Shown: positions 1 through 12,169, numbered from the stretch's first letter. The stretch: DNA of 64,000 nt from Effrenium voratum (GCA_963377175.1 CAUJNA010000446.1:2349351-2413350); one strand, 5' to 3'. Made by a program: numbers and translations. Notes: generated by a model from the letters alone, not told the origin.

Positions 1-117
1 TAGTGTTTTAACACGGAAAACCATTTCACGAGTTGGCAAAAAACAAGTTTTCAGCCCCAAGATCCCAGCAGAACGCACCAAAGCTGACGTCGGTTCAAAA
101 AATCCAAGCGCTGCGCC

Positions 118-190
118 CCGCCCGCGTTGGGCGCCCGGCACGTTGGTCGGCACCACCAGCTCCGAGGGCGAGCTGGGAGCCGCTGAGGAG
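118..190 (-). other. Motif island copy (SELVVPTNVPG), possible exon fragment
   Basis: Read on the minus strand, this GC-rich patch encodes PSELVVPTNVPGAQRGRG. That matches the SP-x-D-M-P-V-P-T-x-V-P theme seen at more than ten other places in the window. Acidic residue, hydrophobic residue, V-P-T and V-P-G all fall in register. The splice boundaries cannot be fixed. It may be an exon or a decayed dispersed repeat. Confidence 0.3.
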
Positions 191-1795
191 GCCAGGCCTG
201 GCCATTGGGGAGGCCAGGCGGGCCATTTTTGGAGGGAAACCCAAGGGAAAGCCAAAAGAAGCCCAGGGGAAAGCCAAGGGAAAGCCGGAATCCATGTCAG
301 GGCTCCAAAACGGTTTTTCGACACCGCAAATGGCAAGCATTCCGGATGGAAATCGTGCCAACAAGTACTGTGGCCAATCCGATCTTCCACAATCCCTGTT
401 GGAAAACCACTACAAAGGGAGCCAAAGCCGTTCATAACCCTTGGTAAGCATTGAACAATTGCTCTTTACGGCCCAAAGTCGAGACTGACCTTTGCAGGGG
501 CAGATTTCTGTGGGGTTCTCCAAAGCCCTCCATCCCTTTCCCGTGCCCCTGCTTCTGTACAGGGAGCAAGGACCCTCAAAAATGAGTCAGGCATCCCCAG
601 GAAGGCAATTGCAATGAGTCCCACGTGCGCGACCTTGGTAACACAGATCCGACCCCTGCAAAAAACTCCGACATGTTGCTTCAAGGGCAAAATGACGGTT
701 GATTTGGAGCAACCCTGACCAGACATAGAATGTCTTCAAGCTATTTGTTCTGGTTGATTTGTGTTTGTTGTTTAACGACCCAAAAAAAAACTTTAAGAGC
801 AAAAAGGCGAGTCAAGTCTGGCATATACTCAAGTGGCTTGAACCAACTCGAGGGTCCTTGAGAGTTTGCTTAGGAAGAGCGTCAACTCGACATGTTGCTT
901 CTCTTTCAGGAAACCGTTCAGTGTCATACTCTACGAACTCGGCAAGCGTCCCCAAAACTGTGCTTCACCTTCCCATAGCCCCATGGCCTTGGATGCGTTG
1001 TGAAGATGGCCCAATAATTTTCAGCTTCCATCTGTCCGGTTTTACCGGGGACAACTTGGTTGACGTTGGAAGGGGAGCAACAAATTAAGTTTTAGCAGTC
1101 AAGTGGGGATTTCCCACTAAACCACAATAAGCAAAAATGTAAAATGTTTCCCAACAACAACCATGACATGGGCATCCACTTCCAGCTGTCCTTGTGCCAT
1201 GGGAAGTGGCCGGTATGCCTACTGCACACCGTGAGGGCCATACATGTTGCAACCGGCGACATGTCGGAACAAGGATAGAAGCTTAGCCCCCCCTTACAGG
1301 GAAACCACAGACCGGTGGCCAAGTTCAAGCTTGTCAGGGGACGTCAACACGGGACGTCAACCACAAACAAAAAAGGAGAAGGGAAAAGGCGAAGCCGTTT
1401 CGTTGTTCCCCTCGCTCCTTTCAAAGGATCCAACCTTCTTCCTCTTCAAACTCGCCAATCCTCCGGGTTTCTGCAAACAAGACCCCCAAAACGCGCCCTT
1501 GAGGCGTGATTTTCCAGGGCTCCCTATATTTCCCCTTAAAACATCACCCCCACAAAGGGACACTCACCAAAAAGTGATGTGTAAAACCGCCCAAAAGGGA
1601 AATATCGGGGGCCCTGATCTTCGGCCAACCTCATCTCTGGTTGGGGCCGCGGGGGGGGGGGTGGACACGTTTTCTCCCTGGCGATTCCTCCCTCCCGCCT
1701 GCCGAGCTCCGCGGGAGGATCTGGGCGGACGGTTGCGGGTTGGTTTCCCGTGGACGGCACTATGAGACAATGCCCAGGACGGCAATGGTTTGGAT

Positions 1796-1860
1796 TGGTC
1801 TGGAGGTTGCGTGGTTTGGTATGTACCTACAGGAACCTTGGGTTCAAATTCCCAAACCAA
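1796..1860 (+). repeat. tRNA-like (SINE-type) fragment
   Basis: The stretch contains GGTTGCGTGGTTTGG followed about 27 bases later by GGGTTCAAATTCCCAAACCA. The second part resembles a tRNA T-arm or polymerase III B box. A related segment lies on the minus strand at 19379-19440. No complete cloverleaf can be drawn, so this is a SINE-like or pseudo-tRNA piece and not a working tRNA gene. Confidence 0.25.
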
Positions 1861-1907
1861 TCCCAACCAATGGTGTGACCTGATCCCGTTTTTGGCGGGA
1901 ACAACAC

Positions 1908-2018
1908 ATGATTAGAGTTTTGGGTCCAGTTATAGAATGTAGATTTTATGGCTTGCTTCACTTTGAGTCACCGGTGAATGGTAAAATGTAAAATGTATCC
2001 TAAGTCTACACCAGCAAT
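1908..2018 (+). repeat. Repeat family A, copy 1
   Basis: This roughly 100-bp dispersed repeat begins near ATGATTAGAGTT. It contains TTGCTTCACTTTGAGTCAC and ends with AAATGTATCCTAAGTCTAC-CCAGC. Five copies occur in the window (1908, 26664, 31959, 39742, 42761) and all lie on the + strand. No ORF and no obvious terminal inverted repeat is visible. Confidence 0.75.
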
Positions 2019-2060
2019 GTTGACACCATATCCCCTCCCATGAATTAAATATCTAACATG

Positions 2061-2127
2061 GAACCAGACAGGGGGGTCCTGGACTGGAAGACAGTTTTGC
2101 TTTCAAAGCGACCCCCCTGTCAGGTTC
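2061..2127. repeat. Foldback element, 18-bp arms
   Basis: GAACCAGACAGGGGGGTC at 2061-2078 is the reverse complement of 2110-2127 except at one position, leaving a loop of about 31 bases. The arms could form a strong hairpin. No second copy was noticed in the window. Confidence 0.6.
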
Positions 2128-4039
2128 AGGGTAAATTGGTGGGAGGACAATCAACCCTCGTTTATTCATATCGGGGTGGGGGCCCCTCCAAGAGTGGTCT
2201 CTGATTCTCCACTAAACCCAGGAACACCCTACGAATACCCCGGGGTTGACGAATATGGCTTCACGTTACCACGGAAGCAACTGGGACTGGGATTCGTCCC
2301 TTCACCATGGGAAAACCCGCCAACCAAGTTGGTACATCCGAGCCTCAGGGGCCCAAACCCCAAGGCCCCAAGCTTGTCCATCCCAACAGTGGTCGAATGC
2401 GGCAAACAGGCCCAAAGCGAACAAAACGACAAGTGCTCCAAACTATTTGGTACACGGCTCCTGGTCCCTGGTGTTTCGTGTTTGGTCGTTCGCAAGGCCG
2501 AGCATCCCTTCAATGAAGGAATCGGTGCATAAATATTGCAACACCACTGAGCTTGAAAGCTGCAAGCTTCGCAACTGGCCCGTAGACATGCAGCCAACGG
2601 ATGGTTTCACCCCAAAATGAGCTACTTCCACAATTAAAAGGTGCAAAACCAGAATATCTCTGGAGGCTTCGGTGTAAAGGGTCGCCTTCGCCATACAGGG
2701 GTTTTCACCCTGAGGGTCGACTTCGTTTCAGAGGATCGACTTCGTTTACAGGGTTTTGGCCCCTATTCCGATACGTGTCCTTGCGGCGGAGGTTTTTGGG
2801 GATCCCTCAAATGCTGCACAAACGAAGGCTGCTTCGATGTCTCACTCTCAGCCAAGGCAATTCGATCATGAAATGCCGCGCAGAAAGCTACTTCGCTTTG
2901 GGACTTTCAGCTTCAACAGCCTGGCTGCTTCGCCGCACTTTGATCTTTGAGAATAGCCGAGGCATCGCACGCCAAAAGCCCAGCATGACACTAGGCAAAA
3001 TGCTGGCATTCTTGACCGGAGCCCAAGGCTCTGTAAGAACTTTGAGCTGATGAAACGCTGCACGATGCTCTTGAGCGGCTCCGCTTTTCATTTGGGCAGG
3101 CGTAGAGGCGAGACACCCAGGAAACAGACATGGACCGTAACACCCAAAAAAGCAAAACTGTGGCCGAAAAGCAGGGGCCGGCTACACACCGTGGTCCAAC
3201 TATTTCGGTGTGGCCTTTTTCAGGGAACCCCTCAAATTGGGGTTCCTCCTTATGGCTTCCGCGTAAAACCACAAGAAGAGGGCACCCATTTGGCACATTT
3301 GACATCCAACATGCTTCTGGTGAATTTTGTTTCACTCCTCCAACCCTCCCCAATGAGCCCAACACCCACCCCGCCCCAAGACCCCAACCGACCAACCTTG
3401 AATGGCAGAATAAATGCCACCCGCTTTCAAAAAGATATCAAAAACTCAGCGAGGCAAGCGTTGTACATCCGTTGTGGTGCCAGCCAGGTTCCGCAACTCG
3501 CAATCAACGACAAACAGAATGGCAAAGTACGATTTTCTCAAACGCTGACCCAGAGAGGACCGGACCAAAGAGCAACTAAGCCAAAGCCTTGCCTATTAGC
3601 GAGCCTCAACATGTACAATACCACGGCAGTACCAAGCCCAGCCTCCAGCAGGTTGGGCGAACCCCTTGTTTCAACATGTCCCAACACCTGTTGAAAACAA
3701 CCTCCTTGTGGTCTCCCTTAAACTTGGCCCAAGCCCAAAGAAAACCAAAAATGATATGTTCAGACTTTGTATCATACTCTCACAACCTTAAACCATTTAT
3801 GATTTTTGAGGAGACCCCAGTAAAGGGGGGCCGGGATCTAATCTTTAAGCTCACTTCCTGTGTGGATTGGCCATTCTCCAAACGGTTGGACTGTGCTTGC
3901 CGCCAAAAGTGGCCGAGTCTCACAACTCGCTGAAAGTCCAAGAACCGAGGGGCGTGAGCTTTTCAGCCAACCTTCCCCCCCCGCCCCCTGGCCCAGGTGT
4001 CTACGAGGTTCTCTCCCCCCCCGCCTCCTCCCCCTCCCC

Positions 4040-4145
4040 GCCCTTAGGTGTCCACGCCATCTCCTCCTCTGGCAAGGGCGGGGGAGTGGAGGGCAACTGG
4101 GTCGGCACCGGGATGTCCACGGGCGACCTCGGAAGCGGGGTGGGA
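4040..4145 (-). other. Motif island copy (SPVDIPVPTQLPS)
   Basis: On the minus strand this GC-rich patch reads RSPVDIPVPTQLPSTPPP followed by LPEEEMAWTPK without a stop. The DIPVPT core matches the other islands, with Ile in place of Met. Flanks are C-rich low complexity. It is either a candidate exon or a repeat relic. Confidence 0.35.
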
Positions 4146-6699
4146 AGGCCCCCTTGCCATGGTGCTCTGGGCCGTCCCTTTTTCAGATCCCCCAAAAAAG
4201 CTCGAGATCGTGTGGGTGAGACTCGGGCACCCAACCACTCAACCAACTAAACAGCTACGACCTAAGGAACCGGATGCCCGGGATTCACCAAGTGCTGACC
4301 TAAGTAGCTCGAACACCCAATTTGAATCCCAGTTTGTTCCTCCTTGCTCCAAAGAGGCGGGGTCCGAAAATGGCTCATTAAACGTCCAGTAGGGCGTAGA
4401 AGTCATGTACTCAGGATGTACTAGCCCAGTCGGAATTGTTCAGTTCGGCGACAAAAGATGGATCCAACTTTGGTCCAACTTGATATTTGCATGCTATGGC
4501 CATGGTGTTATCAGTAAGAGCTTTCAGTAGCTGGTGAGTTGCCTGGTTGTGGGGTGTCTATTGTTTAAGGGGGCCGTCAAAATTGTGGTTTTCCTGTTGG
4601 CCTCTCTTTTCCCCAAAAAGGGTACCCTCAACAAAAAGACACCCTCTTGTGTAGTGGTTGGCTATCCCCAAATTTCTCTGCGCGTCGTGCCGAGTGCCGA
4701 GTGCCGAGTGCCCGGGCTGCGTCGTCAAGTGTGAGGTGGGGTGCGTCAGGGAGCTGCGCGAGGGAGCTGACAGGGTCTTCTCCATGCTGCTGGTGTTCAC
4801 CTCACCGAGGGGAACGAGGCTTGGTTTCTCTTCGCCCTCTTAGTTTGGTTTAGACCACGGTGGATGCCCCAAATATGTCCAGTAAGCCAACAACAAACAG
4901 TGGGAGTTTAGAGGGTTGTCCTTGTTCCCTACTTGCAATATTTAGGGCATCCAGCATACCGCACAACCCCATGCTGGTTGTTGATGCTAAGACAAATTTG
5001 CCCTCAGTGACCCCAAGCATGAGCAAGGACCCTCCATCTGAGGGGGGAAGGGATCTTCATTGGAAGGCATCTCGAAATGGAAGAGTCTTAGGGGAAGTTG
5101 ATTTACTGAAGCGCGTGTTCCCTAAAGGAGTACTACACATGCTTGGCTTTGCTTCGCTTTGAACATCACATTCAAACATACCAGGATTGGTACCCGCGCA
5201 AGCCTGCCCGCCGCTTTGTTCTCCCTAAAACAAGAGCCTTATTTGGAAGGAACCACGGGAGGGGGGACTACGGGCTACGGAAGGGAGGATTGGGTGTGTG
5301 TTTGCCCTTCAAGGCCACACATAGGCGGCTGCCTTGTTGGTTTTAGCAACCCTTTCAATTATTTATATTCCAGCAAACTTCATGTGGGGCCTTGGCTTGT
5401 GGGGGCCCTCTGCCCTCCTTGAAGCCACGGGAAAACACAGGAAAAACACCAAAAAAAACACCCAGATCCCAAACCTGCCCAAGCGCCCAAAGTCGACGCT
5501 GGCTCAGCGCGTCTCAAGAACATGCCGACGCCATTTACTCTTGTACTGATGACTGCAACATCTAAACATCCGAACGTAAGCTGAGTGCCCACAAGCTCCC
5601 ACATGCACACTCGTGGAGAACGCACGCAACACTTCCACCCACAAGCGCCCACGTGCGCCCACAAGACCCGCAAAAGAGCGCCCACAAGCGCACACATGCG
5701 CCCATGAAAGGCATTAAACACTGCCGCCCAACAAGCGCCCACATGCGCATGAAGGCGACCCCCAAAAACGCCGCCCAGAAGCAACCGCAAGTGCCAGTAC
5801 CCGCACCGCCGACTGAAAGTGTCCATGGCAGCTAAAACCGTCCACACAAGGGCGCAAACCGCCCGCAAAAACAGTTCAGCCCCACATACGCCCTCAATAC
5901 ACCCATGACTGGAGCGCCCGCAACGCTACCGCCCACACCGCCAAGACTTCCACCCGCATGCGTTCATGACCCACCCAGACTGACTGGCGCCCACAAGCGC
6001 CCACAAGCCCACGTGCGCTCACAAGCACCCATCAAAGAGGCACTTCTTCCAAGCGCTTGTATGCGTTCACAACCCGCAGCACAACACTTCATCAAGAAAG
6101 CACCTGCGCCCACAAGCGCCCACAAGCACTCATCACATCCGCCCAGAAGCGCCCACATGCGCCCGCCCGCAGCACTTCCGCCCACAAGCAAGCGCCCACA
6201 TGCGCCCACATGGAAGCTAACCAAGAGAGAGCCCGCGTGTGCCCACTAGCACCCACAAGCCCATGAAAAGCGCGGCGCCCGCAACACCACCCACCAAGCC
6301 AAGAGCTACAAGCCCACACCCGCAACCCCGCCCACAAACAGAGCACCCACGAGCCCCCCAAAACGAGCGCCAACCAAGCCCAGCAAGAGCGCCCCAAAAA
6401 CCGGCGCCCACAAGCGCCCACCCACAAACCCAGAAAGAGCAACAAAGCAAAAGCGCCCACAAGCCCAGCAAGAGCCCACGAGCGCCCAAAAGTGCCCACA
6501 AGGGCCAGCCCAGCAAAAGCGCCCACAAGCGCCCACAAGCCCAGCAAAACGCAAAAGCGCCTACAAGCCCAGCAAGAGCGCGCACAAGCGCCCAAGCGCC
6601 CACAAGCCCAGCAAAAGCTCTTAGCAGCCCACAAAAGCGCCCACAAGCGTTATAAGTCAATAAGCGCCCACAAGCCCAGCAAAAACGCCCACAAGCCCA

Positions 6700-6830
6700 C
6701 CGACAACCGGCGTCTTTTACCAAAAGTTCAGACACATTTGCTTTGGGCCTAGGTTTGCGATCGTCCGGAGGAACCCTCATCGTCTTGAAGCAGTTGACTC
6801 CTTTGAGGCATCGTCCACCAGCAAGAGCGC
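6700..6830. other. Unique island inside the minisatellite
   Basis: About 130 bp of non-repeat sequence, starting near CCGACAACCGGCGTC and ending at TTTGAGGCATCGTCCACC, sits inside the array. It has no homology to other parts of the window that I could see. It may be an insertion or the remnant of the sequence from which the array grew. Confidence 0.5.
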
Positions 6831-7730
6831 GCAAGCGCTCGCAAGCCCAGCAAAAGCGCCCACAAGCCCAGCGAAAGCGCCCACAACCCCAAGAGAGCCC
6901 ACAAGCGCCCACAAGCCGCCCGCAAGCCCAGCGACAGCGCCCACAACCCCAAGAGAGCCCACAAGCGCCCACAAGCCCGGTACAAACACCCACCGCCACA
7001 AGCCCAGCAAAAGCGCCCACAAGAGCGCCCAAACAGCAAAAGCACCCACAAGAACCAAGCCCAGCAACGCCAACAAGCCCAGCAAGCCCCGCAAAAGCGC
7101 CCAAGAGCGCCCACAAGCGCCAACAAGCGCCCACAAGCCAGCAAAAGCGCCCAAAGCCCACCCCGCAATCCCAGCAATAGCGCCCACAAGCCCAGCAAGA
7201 GCAGGCCAGCAAAAGCGCCCACCCACAAGTGCTGAGCCCAGCAAAAGCGCCCACCCAAGCGCCCACAAGCGCCAACAAGCCCAAGCAACAGCGCCAACAA
7301 GCGCCCACCCACAGCCGCCCACACACGCCCACAAGCCCAGCAAAACCGCCCACCAGCAAGAGCGCACAAGCGCCCAAGCCCAGCAAAAGCGGCAAGCCCA
7401 GCACAAGCGCCCACAAGCCCAAGAGAGCGCACAAGCGCCCACAAGCCCTACAAGCCCAGCAAAAGCGCGCACAAGCCCAGCAAGCCCGCAAGCCCAGCAA
7501 AAGCGCCTACAAAGAGCGCCCAGAGCCTCAAGCCCAGAAAAAGCGCCCACAAGCCCACAAGAGCGCCAAGCCCAGCCGCCCACAAGCCCAGCCCACAAGC
7601 CCAGCAAAAGCGCCCACAAAGAGCACCCACAAGCGTTAGTGCCCACAAGCCCAGCAAGCCCAAAGCGCCCGTAAGCCCAGCAAAAGCGCCCACAAGCCCA
7701 GCAAAAGCCCACCCACAATCCTCGCAAAAG

Positions 7731-7925
7731 TGCCACGTGCAGGCGCCCGCCTGCTCAGCACACAACGGTGCAGCCTGTGGGCTTGTGTGCATCTTAAAGG
7801 GATACATGTGGGCGCTTGTGGGCACTTCGGCCCGGCGGGAACAACGGGAAAAAACGAGCGGGACAACGCAAGTGCATGTGGGCGCATGTCGGCGCATGTG
7901 GGCGTTACAAACCCACAAGAAAAGC
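7731..7925 (+). repeat. Array-embedded module, copy 1
   Basis: This module contains GTGCCACGTGCAGGCGCCCG, then CAACGGTGCAGCCTGTGGGC, TGTGTGCATCTTAAAGGGAT, a purine-rich GGGAAAAAACGAGCGGGA block, and then CATGTGGGCGCATG repeats. Copies 2 (8725-9030) and 3 (9505-9660) keep the same order of blocks, so the array evolves through a higher-order unit of about 1 kb. Confidence 0.7.
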
Positions 7926-8724
7926 GCCCACAAGCACCCACAAGCCCAAGAAACCCACAAGCCTAGAAGAGCGCCAAGCCCAGCAAAAGCGCCAACAAGC
8001 CCAGCAAAAGCGCCCACAAGCCCAGCAACGCAAAAGCGCCCAAGAGCGCACAAGCGCCAACAAGCGCCCACAAGCCAGCAAAAGCGCCCGCAAGCCAGCC
8101 CCACAATCCCAGCAACAGCGCCCGCAAAGCCGAGCAACAGCGCCCGCAAAGCCCAGCAAGAGCAGCCCAGCAAAAGCGCCCGCCCACAAGTGCTGAGCCA
8201 CAAGCCCAGCAAGCCCAGCAAGCGCAGCAAGAGCGCCCACCCACAACCGCCCACACACGCCCACAATCCCAGCAAAACCGACCCAGAAAGCCCAGCAAAA
8301 GCGCCCACAAGCCCAACAAGAGCGCCCGCAAGCGCCCGTAAGCAAAAGCGCTTCGCCAAAAGCGCCTACAAGCCCAGCAAAAGCGCGCGCAAGCCCAGCA
8401 AGCCTCTACAGGCTCAGCTAGCAAACGTGCTTACAAGCGCCCACAAGCACAGCAAAAGCCCAAGCGCCTACAAAATCGCAAGCGCCCACAAGCGCCCAGC
8501 ACAAGCCCGGCAAAAGCGCCCACAACCCACAAGCCAGGAAAAGCGCCCACAAGCCCACAAGATCGCCAACCCGCAAGCCCAGCCCACTCACAAACCCAGC
8601 AAGCCCCGCAAAAGCACCCGAGCACGCGCCAACGCCCACAAGCCTAAGCCCAGCAAAAGCGCCCACAAGCCCAGCAAAAGCCCACAAGCGCCCACCGAAA
8701 AGTGCAGCAAAAGCGCAGCAAAGG

Positions 8725-9030
8725 GTGCCACCTGCAGGTGCCGCCTACTCACAGCAAGTGAGCCCACAACGGTGCAGCTTGTGGGCTTGTGTGCATCTTA
8801 AAGGGATGAAACATGTGGGCGCTGGGCACTTCTGGTTGATTGTGGGAAAAGAAAGAAAAACGGGATCGAGCGAGAAAAAACGGGGAAAAACGGGATCGAG
8901 CGGGAAAAAGCGGGGAAGGAGCGGGAAAAAACGGGAACGAGCGGGACAAAACGGGCTGACGCGAGTGCATGTGGGCGCATGTGGGCGCATGTGGGCGCAT
9001 GTGGGCGCATGTGGGCGCATGTGGGCGCCG
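8725..9030 (+). repeat. Array-embedded module, copy 2
   Basis: This copy has the same blocks as the module at 7731-7925. The purine-rich block is expanded (GGGATCGAGCGGGAAAAA-type repeats at about 8870-8950), and six direct CATGTGGGCG decamers lie at about 8968-9027. Confidence 0.7.
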
Positions 9031-9315
9031 GCAAAAGCGCCACAAAAGCGCCCAAAAGCCCAGAAAGAAGAGCGCCCACCCACAACCGCCACACACGCCC
9101 ACAATCGCAGCAAAACCGCTCACCAGCAAGAGCGCACAAGCACCCACAAGCCCAGCAAAAGCGCCCACAAGCGCAGCAAAGGCGCCTACGCCCAAGAGAG
9201 CCCACAAGCGCCCACACGCCCAGCAAAAGCGCCCACAAGCCCAACAAAAGCGCCGACAAGCGCCCATAAGCAAAATCCCTTAGCCAAAAGCGCTTACAAG
9301 CCCAGCAAAAGCGCG

Positions 9316-9500
9316 CACAAGCAAAGCGCTTTTGCTGGGCTTGTGGGCGCTTTTGCCGGGCTTGTGGCGCTTTTACCGGGCTTGTAAGACTTGGGCGCTT
9401 GTGGGCGCTTCGGATTTTGTGGGCGCTTGGGCTTTTGTGGGCGCTTGGGCGTGGGCTTGTGGGCGCTTCTGGGTTTGGCTTGTGGGCGCTTTTGCTGGGC
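9316..9500 (-). repeat. Inverted block of the minisatellite
   Basis: Near 9316 the unit switches orientation: GCTTTTGCTGGGCTTGTGGG is the reverse complement of the upstream unit. The switch point AAGCGCTTTTGCTGGGC forms a potential large hairpin with the preceding array. The + orientation resumes after about 9660. Confidence 0.8.
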
Positions 9501-9504
9501 TTGT

Positions 9505-9660
9505 GTCGGGGCCCACAACAGTGCATAGCCTTGTGTGTGGGCACTTGTGGGCACTTGGGCACTTGTGTGTCGAAAACGGCAAAAAACGAGAAAAAAACGG
9601 GCTGACGCGAGTGCGTGTGGGCGCATGTGGGCGCACGTGGGCGTATGTGGGCGCCACAAA
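9505..9660 (+). repeat. Array-embedded module, copy 3 (shorter)
   Basis: This copy retains the CCCACAACAGTGCATAGCCT part, the AAAAAACGGGCTGACGCGAG part and the GTGGGCGCATGTGGGCGC tail. The middle is shortened relative to copies 1 and 2. Confidence 0.6.
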
Positions 9661-9862
9661 CCCACAAGCCCAGCAAAAGCGCCCACAAGCCCAGCAAGAG
9701 CAGGCCAGCAAGAGCGCTGAGCCCAGCAAAAGCGCCCAGCCCAGCAGAAGCGCTTAGAAGCCCAGCAAGGGCGCCCACAAGCGCCCACAAGCCCAAGCCA
9801 CAGCCACCAGAAGCGCCCACAAGCCCAACAAAAGCGCCCACAATCCCAGCAAGAGCAAAAGT

Positions 9863-10440
9863 GCGCACAACCACAAGCACTCAGAAGCACACAAACACTC
9901 ACAAACACTCACAAACGCTCACAAACACTCACAATCACTCACGCTCACAAACACTCACACAAACACTCACTTACAATCACTCACAAACACTCACAATCAC
10001 TCACAAACACTCACAAACACTCACAAGCACGCACGCGCTCACTCGCTCACTTGCTCACTCGCTCACTCGCTGACTCGCTCACTCGCCCACTCGCTCTCTC
10101 CACTCACGCACTCACGCACTCACGCGCTCACGCAGTCACGCAGTCACGTAGTCACGCCGTCACGCACTCAACGCACGCACGCACTCTCTCACTATCTCAC
10201 TCTCTCACTCTCTCACTCTCTCACTCTCTCACTCTCTCACTCTCTCTCTCTCACTCACTCACTCTCTCACTCACTCACTCACTCACTCACTCACTCACTC
10301 ACTCACTCACTCACTCACTCGCTCGCTCGCTCGCTCACTCACTCACTCACTCACTCACTCACTCACTCACTCACTCACTCACTCACTCACTCACTCACTC
10401 ACTCACTCACTCACTCACAAACACACTCACAAACACACAC
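9863..10440 (+). repeat. ACAAACACTC / CGCT / ACTC simple-repeat block
   Basis: The stretch opens with tandem ACAAACACTC decamers (to about 10030), passes through GCTCACTCGCTCACT variants and CTCTCACT octamers, and becomes nearly pure (ACTC)n at about 10255-10415. Open frames here encode only SLTHSLTH-type repeats and are rejected as genes. Confidence 0.9.
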
Positions 10441-10673
10441 GCACTCAAACACGCACCCCTCCCCTCCCTCCCTTCCTCCCTCTCCGCCCTCCCTCCCTCT
10501 CTCCCTTCCCGCCGCCAGCTGTTTCTTGCACACTGATTCACGTACGCAGCGTGTGCGCGCACGGACACACAAAGCGCTGAAGTTTTACGTGCGCCTGGGT
10601 ACTCACAAAAGTAGCTGGAGGTCATCCACAAACAAGCCTCCGGAGTCGCTAACACCCACAAACTCCAGACAGA

Positions 10674-10730
10674 GAGGGAGAGAGAGAGAGAGAGAGAGAG
10701 AGCGAGAAACAGAGAGAGAGAGAGAGAGCG
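10674..10730 (+). repeat. (GA)n microsatellite
   Basis: An imperfect AG dinucleotide tract interrupted by GCGAGAAAC near the middle. Confidence 0.85.
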
Positions 10731-10867
10731 CACTAACGCCCACAACAACGCCCACACAAGCTCAGCAAAATGTCCAAAGCCACAACCACTAAAATGGTCC
10801 AACCCCAACACGTGAGACTTTGTCCATCAACCGGTCAAAGGGTCTAAAACTGAGCTTCCCAGATACT

Positions 10868-11145
10868 CACATGTGAGTGGCGTTCTTGCTGGGCGTTGCG
10901 GGCGGTGTTCTCTGAGCGTCGTGGTTTTGATGCGGCTGTTCTTCCTTGCGGGCACTTGCGGGCGTTGCAGGCATCTTCCTGGGCTTGTGGGCGTCGGTGT
11001 TGCGGGCGTCTTCCGGGAGCGCCGCTGCGCTCTTCCTTGTGCTTGTGGGCAGTTTTGGGGGCTTGTGAGCATGTGGGCGCCGGTCTGTGGCTGGGCTTGT
11101 GGGCAGCGTTGTGGGCGCTTGTGGGCGGGCGTCTTATTGGGCAGG
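10868..11145 (-). repeat. Minisatellite block, minus orientation
   Basis: Degenerate copies in the form GGGCGTTGCGGGC and GGGCTTGTGGGCG are the reverse complement of the main array unit. The block is separated from the main array by about 1 kb of simple repeats and unique DNA. Confidence 0.7.
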
Positions 11146-11597
11146 CGAGTGGCACCAAGAATCTTGGGTTCTGGGCAAATGACACAAGACCTGACCGAAT
11201 TTGACAGACAGGGACAGGGAAAGCAAAAGGAGCACCCAATCTCCTTGCGGGCCCTCAACAAGACGAGCCGAATAGGTTGACGGTTAGATATGCGCGGCGC
11301 AGCTAGATGTCCAGAAATAAAACAACCTTGCGGCCAAAGGCTATGGGGTTGCGCAGCGTTTCTCAGCTGTTGGGCCAGAAGGTGTCGTTGAATGCCGCCC
11401 TTGTAAACATTAACAGGCGGCAATTTGAACCCTTCCCTTTGGATTCTCACTCCCTGATGGGTTCCTGGACTTTAGTTACTTTTGGGAAGATCATGTTAGT
11501 TGTAAACGACAACTTTGGTTGCATTTTTTGGCCAGTCCATTCAGAGTGAGGTAAACATGTTCAACCCCCATGAAAAGAAGGTTTGAACCCCAGTAAT

Positions 11598-12165
11598 GTA
11601 AGCGCCCATATGGACCGCTGCGGGCGCCCGCAACAGCGCAACACTGCCGCCCACAAGCGCCCACAAGCGCCCGCAAGCACTCATGAAGAACGCCCGCAAC
11701 CACCCACAAGCGCCCACCAAGAGCGCCCACAAGTGCCCGCAAGCAATTATGAAGGGAGCGCCTGCAACAGTGCCGCCCACCCCCCACCCCACAAGCACCC
11801 AATGAAACCCCGCCCACATGCGCCCACAAGCGCACCCAGCAGAGAGCGTGGGCGAGCGCCCCGCTCGCCCATATGCGCCGCACACCCGAAAGCGCCCAAG
11901 AAGAGCCCCCACATGCGCCTAGAAGCACCCGCCAAGAGGAACGCCCACAGAGGCAAGCACTCATGATGCACGCTTGCAAGACTTCCGTCCTTGTGGCCCA
12001 CATGCGCCCACAAGCCCCACGAAGGAGCGCCCACAAGCGTCCGCAAGCGCTCATGAACATCGCCCGCAAGACTTCCGCCCACAAGCGTCCACCAAGACAG
12101 CCCACCAAGAGAGGCACAAAGGGAGCCGACAGCGCCTGCAAGCGTCCTTGAAGTGAGCGCCCACA
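11598..12165 (+). repeat. Minisatellite block, plus orientation, diverged
   Basis: Degenerate GCGCCCACAAGCGCC units, more diverged than those at 6400-8700, resume in + orientation and stop abruptly near 12165. Open frames on both strands are repeat by-products. Confidence 0.7.
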
Positions 12166-12169
12166 ACGA

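Larger units (their letters stand above)
1..5580. other. Gene-poor stretch, mostly unassigned
   Basis: I see no convincing complete gene here. All open frames are short, overlap on several strands and show no recognisable domain. The stretch holds two copies of the minus-strand motif island (near 118-190 and 4040-4145), one TTGCTTCACTTTGAG repeat (1908-2018), one foldback (2061-2127), a tRNA-like fragment (1796-1860), a small GCCGAGT triplet tandem (4690-4711) and several C-rich GGTACCCTC-type fragments, for example near 4615-4645. It could be intronic or intergenic. Confidence 0.5.
5585..9315 (+). repeat. Large GCGCCCACAAGCCCAGCAAA minisatellite field
   Basis: This region is dominated by imperfect tandem copies of a unit of about 21 bp (AGCGCCCACAAGCCCAGCAAA) and its 10-11-bp half AGCGCCCACAA. 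The long open frames across it (AHKRPQAQQKRPQ-like on +, LWALLLGLWA-like on -) exist in several frames at once. They are by-products of a repeat with few stop triplets, not genes. Copies become purer towards the middle (6400-8700). A unique island (about 6700-6830) and longer modules interrupt the array. Confidence 0.9.

Noticed and set aside
3050..3694. 214-codon + strand frame
   Set aside because: Low-information composition, overlapping open frames on the other strand, and no domain or motif; nothing supports it as a gene.
6217..8801. Very long open frames (up to about 427 codons) on both strands in the minisatellite field
   Set aside because: They run simultaneously in several frames and encode only the repeat unit (AHKRPQAQQ, LWALLLGL). 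The 21-bp unit is a multiple of three and lacks stop triplets in most frames, so long frames are expected by chance.
10051..10536. 161-codon frame of SLTHSLTH repeats
   Set aside because: Translation of (ACTC)n, not a gene.
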